This document shows, one piece after another, positions 38,501-48,038 of a DNA stretch of 64,000 nucleotides (the first letter of the stretch is position 1; each line of letters starts with the position of its first letter). Under the pieces are notes generated by a model, which was not told the origin of the DNA, made no database searches, and saw only the letters and a program-made list of their open reading frames with translations. The DNA is from Chamaea fasciata (lineage: Eukaryota; Chordata; Aves; Passeriformes; Sylviidae): contig JARCOQ010000012.1 of NCBI GenBank assembly GCA_029207755.1, positions 3,182,001-3,246,000 of the forward strand, written 5' to 3'. A program made the translations under genes and the position numbers.

Positions 38501-41500
38501 CCAGATTAATTCAGTTTAAAAAGCAGCTTTCACAAGCTCATGCCAACATTGATTTACTAAGCCATCCACAGTTGTCAGCATTTAAGCACTTACAGGAAAA
38601 TTTACGAGCATGTAAAGCTTTTATTGCTTGTCACTGACAAGAATCATGATAAGGAAAGCAATAATGCAACATCCATTAAAGCAGCACGAGTCCTATAATT
38701 TTCTGAAAGCACACACAGATAAGAAGTGCCCAAGCAGGACGCCAGCTTTTAACCAAGTACATAAATAAATAAATACTGCCACATGGAAGTAGAAAGGTTA
38801 AAAACCAAAATGAAAATAAAAACCTTTGAACAAGAGTTGGCAGAAAGTTTTAAAGAGAGGCAGTTTAATGCAAAGTTAAGTGATTGATATTTTAACACAC
38901 ATTACCTAGAAGCCTTTTCCCACTGCTACTGATTTATGGTCACCCCTGAAGAGGAGGTGGCATGGGGCACTTGCAGCATGTAAAAAGAGCACCATGGGAC
39001 AGCAAAAGTTTAACTTCTCACCACTATAGAAAGACGTTCTGATCCAAAGCAGGAGTTTTAGGAATGACTGTCCTGCAGAGTGCCTGCAGTTCTCTAATTG
39101 TGCCTTTAGCTTGCTTTACACTTCACCTCTGAAGCAGCAGCTCTGGAATGACAGAAGATTCAGGTGCTGCCCGGTGGCACTCACTCCCCAGCAGGGCTGT
39201 GCCCCTGCCTGAGGGGCTCCACAGCAGCCAAAGGCCACTGTCATCCACTGCCATGAGCACAGACAGAGCAGGGCTGATGCTGCAGGTTCCCAGACAGCTG
39301 GAACAACTATGGCACAAGCAAAAGGGAAGTTCTTAGGTGTCTTTGCAACACCTTTTTGACAGGCATGGAAGTTACCTTTATCATTACTTCCTGCAGCTGC
39401 TACTGCTTTAACCTTATTTAGTTGCTGTAAGTTTTTATTTATCCCTGATTTACTAATCTTCATACTTTCAACCTTATTACTGACTGCACAGTGGCTGGGA
39501 AAAAATAGAAGCTCTACTGAGCAAAGTGACATATCTTCCATGAGTCACCCCTCCATCCCAAATCAGCCAGCTGCTCAGATTAGTGCCAGCAAAGTTTGTC
39601 TTGATGCTCCTACTTCAAATATTCCTGGCTGCTCCTTTTGCTGTAATACCTTATCTAACAGGAGTCCTCATAAGAAGATTAAATACCTGACAAGTACTTG
39701 TTATTCAGAGCATGGTTTCTACTAAAAATACATATTTATATGCCTTGCTTCTTAAAATAGAGCAGCTCGTCCTTTAATGTGCGCTACTGCATCATTTGTA
39801 TTTCAGTTACCTCAGAGCTAGAAAAGCAATAAATAGCACCACACACAATTTTAGAACGATGTCATTCTTGAGACAAATAAAGCACTTTATCGAGGTCCCT
39901 TGTCCTGCAGGTGCACTGGTTATCACAATGTGTGTCTGTATAAATCAAAACACACATGGGAGATGGGCAAGAAAGAAAATGACTCATAAAACAAGAAGGG
40001 AAGAAAAATAAAGTCCAGAACAGCAGGAAATGAAACTCTCAGCCTTCTTCTCATTAAGAAGCTTTGACAAGAGAAAAACGCAACTAAAGAAGTATCTGAA
40101 CAGCTGCAGAAGCCCCAGTGATAAACAGACTATAACACTGCAACAGTGTGTGCCTGCCTAAAGCACTGAGAAATCAAGAATGGTGAGGGAGAGAGAGCAA
40201 AATATCCTAGGCAAAGCAGAAGTTTTTAAAACACAAATATTTTGCAAGAAAAACCCTAAAATCACATCTGTTGTGTCTGTTTCTGCAGAAAAGTCGTGTT
40301 AATCAAAAGTTCCCTCCTCCACTCACATGCTTCACACACTGCAGAGCCAGGCTGGCAGCCCCTGCTTCCCCACCACCAACATGCTCCCAGTGCCATCAGT
40401 AAATCCTAACAGCACCTTCTGGCTCCTTCCCCCTGCACTCCCTGGGGCTGGACCAGCAGTGGGGCTCAGAGGCTGCCCCTGAGGCACATTCAGACCCACA
40501 GGGAAGAAAAAGGACATTTCTCAAGTACTAGAAGCTTCTCAGAATTATTTCTCTGTTTCCACTATTACAACCATCAAGTCCTTCAGGGTTCTGTTGAATC
40601 CTCTCTATTACCTATATAACCACCATTTATGCAGACAAATAGGAGGAAATGGTGAATTTGTTATTAATCGGCAAAATCTGCAGTTCACGGCTAATGAAAC
40701 AGCTCACTCCACCCTGCATCAGGCACAGCTCCACAGCAGAAACAGGAATTCTTTGAAGAAAAAAGCAAATGCTCCTGGTAAACTCAGCAAAGAGTAAATC
40801 CTTACACAGAGCTGGTTTAAGACATTCCATTTACTTGTTTAGGAACATTTAGACTAGCAAACCTTGTACCTTCTAGCTCTACTGAATCAGCAATGGAGAA
40901 CATGCCATCAACAAAATAATGGCCAGGACAGATGATGACTTTGTCTCCTTCATAACAGGCGTTTACAGCTGCCAGTGGATCACAGTGAAACTGCAAAAGA
41001 CAAAAAAAATACCATCAGCTCCCAAAGGATGCTGTAAAAACAGATGCATTTATGCCCACAGAGCTTGCTGTCAATTAAATGTTACTGTTTTTGCTTAAAG
41101 GAAATCCTTTCAATGGCACTAATAATACAAAATTTCAACTTTGAATTCAAGAATTGTAGCCCTCTGCAGACAAAACCAGCCTTTGATGTTTGTGTCATGC
41201 CCATTTCCCCAGCAGAAAACTGGGGAACACACAGATCAAAGAGCACGTGCACCCCAAAACAAACTTCACTATGGCCTTGGTTCTAGGCCAACACTTCAAT
41301 TGTGCCTCAGTGACTTGCCATGAATTTGCCATGAAGAAATAGACGACAGAAGGTAAAGAAAATAAAAACCAAATAATTCAGCAAGTAGATCAGAGCTGGT
41401 CTGAACACTCTTGCATTTGCTCCTGGTATGAGTCACCCCCAAAGAGGGTTCAGATACCACAGTGGTAAATACTGTCCACATGATCCTTTTCCTTGATAAA

Positions 41501-44500
41501 GAGGGCGGGCTGATAGCCTCCACAAACATTACAAGGGATTCCATACTGAAGGATGACAAATAGTACATCAAAACTACATATTTATTGCTTCCCAGCAAAT
41601 TCCAGGGTAAGCATAATAAGAGCACTTTTTCTGCTGCAAAATTCAGATTTCTAGCCTAAAAGTTACTCCAGGACCTTCCCCATGGCTCCATTTTGGCAAT
41701 CTGTAATTCATGAATGTGATCAAAATGCTGCAAATCATTTCATTTAGGCCCAAGGAATTCAGCTTCTTAACTGCTCAAGTGGCAAGTCTTGTCTGAATTC
41801 ACTAAAACTAAACATGATTGCTCCTAAAATAAATCTATTTCCTATACAGTACCAAAGTGAGAAAACTCCACTTCTTCCTTCACACTCTAGATCATTATCA
41901 GCAGCATCAAGAGACACAGGCCTTTCAAAACTAAATTCAAGTGTCATGCCTCACAATGTTGCATTGTAGAATTATTACAGGTTCATCTAATTTCCTGTAC
42001 ACAGGAAGCTGCTTGTATAGAGTACGTGCACAAATAGCATAAATGAATTTAAAAATTATTTGAATCATCCAATTTTTCCACTTACTGTTTAAATTACAGT
42101 GAGTTTTTTTTTTTTAACTGACAAAACAATCTCACCATTGTAATATCTTGCAAATGGTAAATTAACTTATTCTTCCACATTGTTTCTTGAGAGGAGAGAC
42201 TATTAGCAGACAGAAAATTCCTGCTACTGCACCTGTATTTCTAAGTCTTCACAAGGTGCTGGGGAAAGTTTGTCCCTTGCCAGCATGTGGAGCAGACTTG
42301 CTGTCATGGTCCAGGGCACAACATGAATGACCCTGGCACCGGTTGGTCTCAGTCCTTTAGCCTGCAGGCTGCCGTATTTCTGGTAACCAAACACGTACCT
42401 GCAACAAGAGCAACAGAGCCAGCAGCCCTTCCTTCAGTCAGCACCCCCTCTGAGTTAGGAGCCCCCTCCCTGCACAAACACACAGTTACCTCAGCAGAGG
42501 ATTCTCAATTAGTTTCAGCTTCTGTTTTAAGTGCTCCACTTTTTCATACAATTTTAGTCCTTCCACCATGGAAACGTTTTCTGCTTCTGAGTCCGAATCG
42601 TTGCTTGATATGCTGTTCCTCACACTTAAAAACTTCTCATAAAGCTCTTCACATTGAGACAACAAGTTCTGGTAATCAGCTACCAGCCCAGAAGGCACCC
42701 GGTGTTCCAGGATGTCATAGTGCCTGCAATTCAGGGCAAGGGGTCAGCACATGGCACATCCACAATCCTCAAGGACCAAACATGAGACTGGACAGAGCCT
42801 GAGGAGTTCTGCATCAGTACCTGAGTCAAGGTTCTCTGCAGTCTACGTCAACACGGCACCATTTTATTTGAAAGCAGCAAAACCAGGAAATCTTAACAGA
42901 CGCAAACATTTTACTTTGTAAACAGCTGCCCGCCCGCCTTGAAAGATTGTCTACAACTATCAGAAACTCACCCTAAATAAAAGGCATAAGCACAGCCATA
43001 AAAAAGAGTAACAATTTAGAAGGTAATATCTAAGCCTTTATTAGAAAAACTGAGAAAGATGCACACACGTTCCTTCTGGAGAATGACCAACTTACAAGTT
43101 TTTGTTTACATTCAGCTCTGTTGTGGTTTTTATTTTATGCCCAGAGGTAAAGAATGGAGCATCCCACGCCAGCTTTTATGAGGATTACAACTCGTACCAG
43201 TGTGAGGGTGACCATTGCTGGGTTTGGGGCACCATCTGATGGAACACCAAGGCTCTGAAATCGAGTGGCAGCCTCAGTCATGTTCTCTTTCCATACAAGA
43301 TTTTGACCAGCAGACAGTGAATGCTGCTAGAACAAACTTGCTTTGGTTTACAAGTCAACAGGGGCTTTTTACCCCCAGTTGTGAGTCACTATTCCCACAT
43401 CAGACACTCCAGTGGTTCTGCCCCAAGAACAGCAAAGGCGTTGCACTCACAGTCTCAGCCGGGGCTCAACACACCGCACAAAGTAATCAAACTCATCCTC
43501 CTCCTCCTCATCCCACGTCCTCCAGATGCACCGGTAGAAGAACCTTTGGAAGCAAAGAGGAGAGCAGGGTCAACAGCACTGGAAACACAATGTAACCAGT
43601 TTGAGAATTCACCTCAAGGCATCACCTCTCTCTAAGTTCATGTTATTGTCCCATATGCTGCTCAGTACACACAGTCATCTTTCCTGCCTGCTGCTTACCT
43701 GCATAAAGAGTTTTGTCTGTCTAAGCTCAAGATTCATAATAACCTGTGTCCTACTTCCTCAAAAGGGAGTGAACCGCTAAAACCTGGATTTGAAAAGCAG
43801 TACTGACACTCTTCAGATTCTGAGGCTTTTTGGTTGTTTGGTTTTGGCCAATCACCCTTCAGCTGAGCTTTCTTTCTGACAATGTAGGTCATTCCACCTA
43901 TTTTAGCTTTTTTGGTCCAGTCCTACAGCCTATTTTAGAGAGGTTTCAAACAGCATGTAGTGCCTGAAAAAAAAGGAGGTGGAAAAGAGACATGATAAAA
44001 AAGGAAAAAAAAATAAAAACGAGGATATGTGAAGAGACACCTAAAGAATAAGGAGCAAATTCAGGGGAAGAGGCAAAATGCAGAAAGAAGAATGGGACCA
44101 AAAAAAAAAAAAAAGAAAAATCCACCAAAATGTTATTGAAGAGAAAGAACAGTGTACTAGCGTACAAGTGATACAGTCCAAGGAACTCTGGGGTGAAAGA
44201 GGGAAAGCAGTCTCCTCAGAGCATCAATCATCAAATTGATTTTGGAAAGCCTAGCTTGTGGAGTTGCCAGCACAGCCCAAGAACTCAGGACAGGACCCAC
44301 TGGGTACCAGCAGGGTGCAATTGTCCTACCTGATATGCTCTATGGCTAATGCTGTCTGGTCAAACTCTCCTGACTCATCATACACCACCCACAGCTCCTG
44401 CAGCAGGATCCGATGTTCCTTCAGCTCCAGGAGCTCCTGCATGCACTCCAGGGTAAAGCTGCTGTCCTGGGACTCGCACAGGAATGGCTCACTGAGCTGC

Positions 44501-46602
44501 ACAACTGCCTTCAGGGCCGAGAAATCCACACCAACCACCTGTGGGAACAAACAGCTCCGAAATCCCTCAGAACCGCAGATCCAGCTGCGGGAGGGGAACG
44601 TGAATGACTCAGTCAGGGCTGGGCAGGTCCCAACTAACCCCACACCAACCAACACAGATGGCACCCCACAGCCAAGGCCATCTCCTCAGCTGAAGTGATA
44701 ACCCAGAGCTAAGCTTCTCACCACTCCACACCAAAGAGAGCCTTCTCCACATCCAAACCTTCCTTCAATCCTTCATAATGCTCATAACAAGGCCAGGAAG
44801 TTGCTTCTCCCCCCGTTTTTTTGTGTTGCTGTTTTAAAAAAATGGCAAAAGCAATATCCTCAGACTCAAACAGATCAATACCTCACAGCCTTTTGGGACT
44901 CCTCTGAGGCCCATTTTTCAAAGTGCCCACAGAATACAAACAATCCAAAGAGACAGCCTGGGACAGTGAAAGCCATTTTGTCACTAACTGGGCACAAAAG
45001 AGCTGAGGGGCCGTGAAGTTTCCCCCTCCTCAACCATGTGATAGAACTGCAAGTTTGAACATGCAAGCTCTGCAACACAGATGCATGACCTGGACATTGA
45101 GAGACTTCAAAAAGTCTGTTAGAGAGGTAAATTATGTTAAGTGGAGACAAACGGCTGAGCAGCAGCCATCCACTCACCCCAACAAGGACCTCAAACACAT
45201 CAGTGCGCCAGATGGCCTGCCAGCCAGAGGGCTCCAGGACCTTCTCCAGGTACTCAGCTATGAACCGCTTCACCTCAGAGGCTTTGCAGTCAGCTAAGAA
45301 CAAATTGAAGACACTCCATTTATGCAAGGAATGGAAGAAAAGTCTCCCAGATAACTGGAAAATGAAAGTCAACACAACTGAAATGTTCCTCTACCACCTC
45401 TAAAGTGGGACTTCATTCTCTTACGACCATGACAACCATCAGCATTTTTGCTGGTCTGTGCTCCTCTGAAAGACGTCCAGGACTCGGCCTTCCAGACACT
45501 GAAGGTTTCAGTGCCAATGGTATTAAACACATAACCTGTGCCTTATCTTACACAGATTTACAATACACAAAAAAATTTTAGGAAGACCAGCTAAAACAAG
45601 GCACAGAATTCAATACTTACTAACAGTCCTGCCTTTGCATCATTCACATTTTATTTACTTATCTCAAAATTACTGCCTCCTGATCCACCAGCTAGAGCAG
45701 CTGAGGTTACAGCATAAGTGATGGCAGGACACTGGATCTTTTCCAGCCCCCGTTATTAAAAGCATCTCATAGCTTAATATATACAGTTGACTTCACTTAA
45801 ACTGAATTGTTTAAAGTCACTACAAGAAAACTAACACCATGAAAAAATGACTTGCCCAAGATGTAATCCTGGTAAGCTCTGAATCGCTCGTAAAACAAAA
45901 GATGATCGGTGTGAAAAATATCCGGAAACAGCACGTTCCCGTCGGGCACAGTCCTGCCCAAAGTGGTCCCCGGTTTGTCGCGACTGCCGTAGTCACTCCA
46001 GGAGTCAGCACTCCCATCGCTCTCGGCATCTTCCGCCTGCACTTCTGGGAAGAGGAGCGGGAGTAAAGCAAACCCCACAAACTGTCACTTCAACCACTCA
46101 CTCCTCTGTTCGCAAGGATCTCCTGTTCAGCCCAAGGTCTGCCATGAACCTGCCTTCTACAGCACGTCGTAAATTACCCTCGGTAAAGCGTCTCAAACCC
46201 ACATACGCCCCGGGACGCCCATTTCAGCGCCCCTGGTAGGCGCTGCGAAACACACCAGAACTTCACGATTAAAAGGGGAAAAAAAACCACCACATTTTAG
46301 CGTTGATTTCCAGAGCCATCCCTACCCTACCCTCTTTTCCAGCCCGGTGCCGACGCCCCGGGGGATCCGAACGGCCTGACCTGGCCGCCCCTCCTGTCCA
46401 CACCATCCAGCTGCCTCCCGCGGGCACCGCCCGAGCGCGGGGCGCGGGCTGCCCTTCCCTCCCGGCTGCCCGCGCCCTCCCTGCGCGGAGGCACACGGCA
46501 GCCCGCACCCCCAGCCTGCTCGGCGTTGTCCCGCGGGCCGGCGCCTGCGGCCGGCGAGTCACGGCTGTGCCCCCACGGTCCCGGCGACGGCAGCTCCGCC
46601 AT
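35230..46602 (-). CDS. SHCBP1: SHC SH2-domain-binding protein 1, complete coding region, 13 exons
   Basis: Spliced coding region of 2022 nt (673 residues plus stop), against about 672 residues recalled for human. Family knowledge: SHCBP1 binds the SH2 domain of SHC1, acts with the centralspindlin RhoGAP at the midbody in cytokinesis, and is related to fly Nessun Dorma. Seen here: an N-terminal block with SDYGSRDKPG and YERFRAYQDYIL (about residues 49-94), ASEVKRFIAEYLEKVLEPSG (about 99-118), an acidic run DEEEEDEFDYF (about 214-224), a charged helical segment ending LKQKLKLIENPLLR (about 299-312), then repeats of the parallel beta-helix (pectin-lyase-like) type from about 368 to 560 (GDKVIICPGHY, GYGLPDDVVIEK, NCVLQCETTG, NGIHHCKEGILVK, NNMIHNNEGYGVVLV). 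The C-terminus holds KKRLSELGFTEADDNLMSQE. Phases match at all 12 junctions. The exon 1 donor is the least certain; the exon 1 sequence is poorly conserved. Confidence 0.95.
35780..35921 (-). CDS. SHCBP1: SHCBP1 coding exon 12
   Basis: Acceptor GTTTTGTAG, donor ACAG|GTACTT. The exon encodes NFLDEDYEVPKIAMINNMIH, NNEGYGVVLVRPAIPSEMKD and ASAQETT. This is the last clear beta-helix rung, then the start of a less conserved linker. Confidence 0.95.
36111..36192 (+). repeat. Inverted repeat, arm A (intron 11)
   Basis: These 82 bases are about 95 percent identical (78 of 82 by eye) to the reverse complement of 37203-37284. Similarity fades over about 15 more bases on one side. The arms are about 1 kb apart and enclose exons 10 and 11. 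Confidence 0.92.
36344..36430 (-). CDS. SHCBP1: SHCBP1 coding exon 11
   Basis: Acceptor TATCTTGTAG, donor CAAG|GTCAGT. It encodes 29 residues, GAGVEIYPGSVCTLLHNGIH and HCKEGILVK, in phase 0 at both ends. The 3' splice site lies in a tandemly duplicated 52-bp unit. Confidence 0.95.
36430..36533. repeat. 52-bp tandem duplication at the exon 11 acceptor
   Basis: Copies at 36430-36481 and 36482-36533. About 40 of the first 47 bases match, including the run AGTAGTTTAGGCACATT. The first copy contains the exon 11 3' splice site. The second contains a decayed copy, TATCTGGTAG, in gene direction. Confidence 0.85.
37062..37180 (-). CDS. SHCBP1: SHCBP1 coding exon 10
   Basis: Acceptor GTATGCAG, donor AAAG|GTACGC. 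The exon encodes VHHGKTTLENCVLQCETTGI, TVRTSAELLMRNSDLYGAK. Its acceptor lies 22 bp from one arm of a long inverted repeat (37203-37284). Confidence 0.95.
37203..37284 (-). repeat. Inverted repeat, arm B (intron 9)
   Basis: Partner of 36111-36192. In gene direction it ends 22 bp before exon 10, so it lies over the branch-point region. Element family not recognised. Confidence 0.92.
37828..37959 (-). CDS. SHCBP1: SHCBP1 coding exon 9
   Basis: Acceptor CTCTTAG, donor TTAA|GTAAGT. The exon encodes GYGLPDDVVIEKQGKGDHFF, DCTGANIKISNLKLVQHDAV and EGIL, with rungs of the beta-helix. It ends after one base of the next codon. Confidence 0.96.
40870..40990 (-). CDS. SHCBP1: SHCBP1 coding exon 8
   Basis: Acceptor CTTTTGCAG, donor GAAG|GTACAA. 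The exon encodes FHCDPLAAVNACYEGDKVII, CPGHYFVDGMFSIADSVELE. It starts the beta-helix region. It is followed by intron 8, the largest intron (2910 bp), in which I see nothing else. Confidence 0.95.
42233..42398 (-). CDS. SHCBP1: SHCBP1 coding exon 7
   Basis: Acceptor TTGTTGCAG, donor ACAG|GTGCAG. The exon encodes YVFGYQKYGSLQAKGLRPTG, IHVVPWTMTASLLHML and CEDLEIQ, 55 codons after one completing base. It joins the helical N-terminal half to the beta-helix half. Intron 6 upstream is 91 bp. Confidence 0.94.
42490..42723 (-). CDS. SHCBP1: SHCBP1 coding exon 6
   Basis: Acceptor GAATTGCAG, donor TGAG|GTAACT. The exon encodes HYDILEHRVPSGLVADYQNL, a serine/acidic stretch (NDSDSEAENVSM), and LKQKLKLIENPLL. 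This part is probably helical. The upstream intron is 727 bp; the downstream one is only 91 bp. Confidence 0.96.
43451..43543 (-). CDS. SHCBP1: SHCBP1 coding exon 5
   Basis: Acceptor TCCAAAG, donor GACT|GTGAGT. The exon encodes FFYRCIWRTWDEEEEDEFDY and FVRCVEPRLR. The acidic run is a characteristic stretch of the family. It ends two bases into a leucine codon. Confidence 0.95.
44330..44538 (-). CDS. SHCBP1: SHCBP1 coding exon 4
   Basis: Acceptor TTCCCACAG, donor CAG|GTAGGA. The exon encodes VVGVDFSALKAVVQLSEPFL, then ELLELKEHRILLQELWVVYD and ALAIEHI. It ends after two bases of an arginine codon. Confidence 0.96.
45178..45293 (-). CDS. SHCBP1: SHCBP1 coding exon 3
   Basis: Acceptor TTCTTAG, donor GGG|GTGAGT. 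The exon encodes DCKASEVKRFIAEYLEKVLE and on to DVFEVLVG. It starts in phase 1 and ends in phase 0. Confidence 0.95.
45856..46044 (-). CDS. SHCBP1: SHCBP1 coding exon 2
   Basis: The acceptor is a pyrimidine-rich run ending TTCCCAG. The exon encodes VQAEDAESDG through SRDKPG and FRAYQDYIL, closely matching the human N-terminal block. It ends with one base (G) of an alanine codon. The only donor that preserves the known ILADCKASEV junction is G|GCAAGT, a GC donor. Confidence 0.93.
46509..46602 (-). CDS. SHCBP1: SHCBP1 coding exon 1 (start codon)
   Basis: The start codon at 46602-46600 lies in GCGGAATGGCGG, a fair initiation context. The frame begins MAELPSPGPWGHSRD and is very GC-rich. Exon 2 needs one base of a split codon, and the first donor-like GT in that phase is GGGG|GTGCGG, ending the exon at 46509. 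This gives a total length almost equal to the human protein. Other phase-1 GT sites exist further downstream in the same open frame, so the donor is inferred. The N-terminus is not recognisably conserved. Confidence 0.6.
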
Positions 46603-46616
46603 TCCGCCCGCTCGGC

Positions 46617-46622
46617 TTCAAA
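46617..46622 (-). promoter_or_regulatory. CHR (cell-cycle genes homology region) element
   Basis: In gene direction the bases are TTTGAA, the canonical CHR bound by DREAM and MuvB complexes. GGGCGG lies directly upstream, where a CDE-like GC element can sit. SHCBP1 is known as a G2/M-expressed gene, so the motif fits. It lies only 14 bases 5' of the start codon, so either the 5' UTR is very short or the motif lies in or beside the transcribed leader. Confidence 0.65.
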
Positions 46623-46646
46623 CCGCCCGGGCGGCTACCGCGCGCC

Positions 46647-46825
46647 AGCGCCGCGTCCTCATTGGCTGGCGGTAGGCAGCGCCGCGCCCTCATTGGCTGG
46701 CGGTAGGCAGCGCCGCGTCCTCATTGGCTGGCGGTAGGCAGCGCCGCGCCCTCATTGACTGGCGGTAGGCAGCGCCGCGCCCTCATTGGCTCGCGGCAGG
46801 CAGCGCCCCGCTCTGATTGGCTGTC
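46647..46825 (-). promoter_or_regulatory. 31-bp tandem repeat carrying a CCAAT-box (NF-Y) array
   Basis: Six copies of a 31-bp unit (core CATTGGCTGGCGGTAGGCAG on the plus strand). ATTGG, the complement of CCAAT, starts at 46661, 46692, 46723, 46785 and 46816. The unit at 46754 reads ATTGA, so that box is broken. Spacing is exactly 31 bp. NF-Y sites in G2/M promoters are typically about 31-33 bp apart, and here they sit upstream of a CHR. The nearest box is about 40 bp from the CHR. Confidence 0.8.
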
Positions 46826-46839
46826 GGCAGCGGCGGCCG

Positions 46840-46847
46840 TTGGCGCG
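46840..46847 (+). promoter_or_regulatory. Possible E2F-like site
   Basis: TTGGCGCG, near the E2F consensus, just upstream of the CCAAT array. Such short GC-rich matches are common in CpG islands, so this is weak. Confidence 0.25.
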
Positions 46848-46932
46848 CGGGGTCCTCAGCAGGCGCTGCCGGCCGGGGTGTGGCGGGGCCCGTTCTGGAG
46901 GCGGGCGGGAGCGGCCGGAGCCGCCCCTCCGA

Positions 46933-46995
46933 CCCAACCCAACCCAACCCAACCCAACCCAACCCAACCCAACCCAACCCAACCCAACCCAACCC
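46933..46995. repeat. (CCCAA)n microsatellite, about 13 units
   Basis: Thirteen CCC runs separated by AA on the plus strand, giving GGGTT repeats on the minus (SHCBP1 sense) strand. The tract decays into AACCTAACGTAACC to about 47020. It lies about 330 bp upstream of the start codon. On the G-rich strand it can form G-quadruplexes. Confidence 0.95.
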
Positions 46996-47898
46996 AACCT
47001 AACGTAACCTAACCCAGCCCAGCCCAGGAACAGCTGCGGGCCCGCCGGCAACGAACGGCCCTGCCCGCGGGTACAGCCTCCGCACGCAGCCTGGCGGCCG
47101 GGGCTGCTGCCGGCCCTGCCGACAGCGGATGCACCGCGCCCGGAGAGAAGGAGCGGCCAAGCCGCAAAAAATGTAAAAGCACCCGACAATCAGCACCCTC
47201 AAAAAAGGGGAAAAAAAAAATTTAAAAATCAACAGCAAATAAACGAACTAAAACATCAGCCCACGACTAACAGAACGTAATTCTCTGGAGCCCGGGCAGC
47301 CCCGCTTTGCTTCCAGCCCTGGCCGGTTCGTACACAGAAAGCACCTGATGGAAATGTAAAACGCGGGTGTGTTTCATGCTCCAGCTCTTCTCCTGAGGCC
47401 ATCCGTGTGTTTCGAGCCGTGACGATAAGGGGCAATGGGGATGAAAGGCAAAGCAATCGCTCCGAAACAGCAGCGGCCACGAGAGGGCTGCCTTGGATTT
47501 CCGACCAGGCGAGGGAGCAGCTCCCACCGCGGAGCCGCTCCGTGTTCGCTTCCCAAATGCCGCTTGCTCTGCGGCAGCAGCGCCGTGCCCGCAGCCCAGA
47601 GAACACCCACGGCCCAAACCAGCCCGACATGACCGGAGTGGGAGTTCCAAGAAGAAAAGGGCTTAGTGCCCAAGAGGTTTCTGTTGAATGCTGTCAGAAT
47701 TTAATCATTACACTGGGCAGGGGTGTTTAACCGTACACATATAGTTGTAATCTATCACAATAGTTAAAAAATTACAGTTAAAACATCTGAATCCCTCCCA
47801 ACAACTTATTGGCAAGGTCAGGCTTTTCAGAGGAGGGCGAGTTTGTAAATAAAGTGTCTTGAAATTGGCATGTTTTAAGTACATAAGTGGAGGGAAGG

Positions 47899-48038
47899 GA
47901 TGCCATCCAGTGGATTTTCACCGGCTGAAAGGGCCCTCTTGGCCAACCTCTTGCATTTGAACGAAGCCAAGTGCAAGGGCAGAGAATGGAGGGAGCCTGT
48001 TCCTGGAGAGAAAGACTTGGGGCTGTTGGTGGATGAGT
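47899..48038 (+). mobile_element. CR1 LINE internal fragment, rearranged
   Basis: GATGCCATCCAG, GGCCAACCTCTTGCATTTGA, GAAGCCAAGTGCAAG and GACTTGGGGCTGTTGGTGGA follow the order of the CR1 region at the end of the reverse-transcriptase reading frame. Segments between them are missing. Non-functional. Confidence 0.75.

Larger units (their letters stand above)
46330..47650. promoter_or_regulatory. CpG island at the SHCBP1 5' end
   Basis: CpG dinucleotides are dense across exon 1, the start of intron 1 and about 1 kb upstream, in contrast to the AT-rich surroundings. The island covers the start codon, the CHR element, the CCAAT array and the (CCCAA)n tract. It continues to about 47650 with further CG-rich sequence that no SHCBP1 exon explains, so a divergent transcript is possible. 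Confidence 0.85.

Noticed and set aside
42287..42802. 171-codon plus-strand open frame
   Set aside because: It is antisense to SHCBP1 exons 6 and 7 and the short intron between them.
46755..47012. PTQPN-repeat protein
   Set aside because: Translation of the (CCCAA)n microsatellite.
46933..47020. Interstitial telomere repeat
   Set aside because: The unit is CCCAA, period five, not the vertebrate CCCTAA of period six; the few CCTAA-like units at the edge are point variants.
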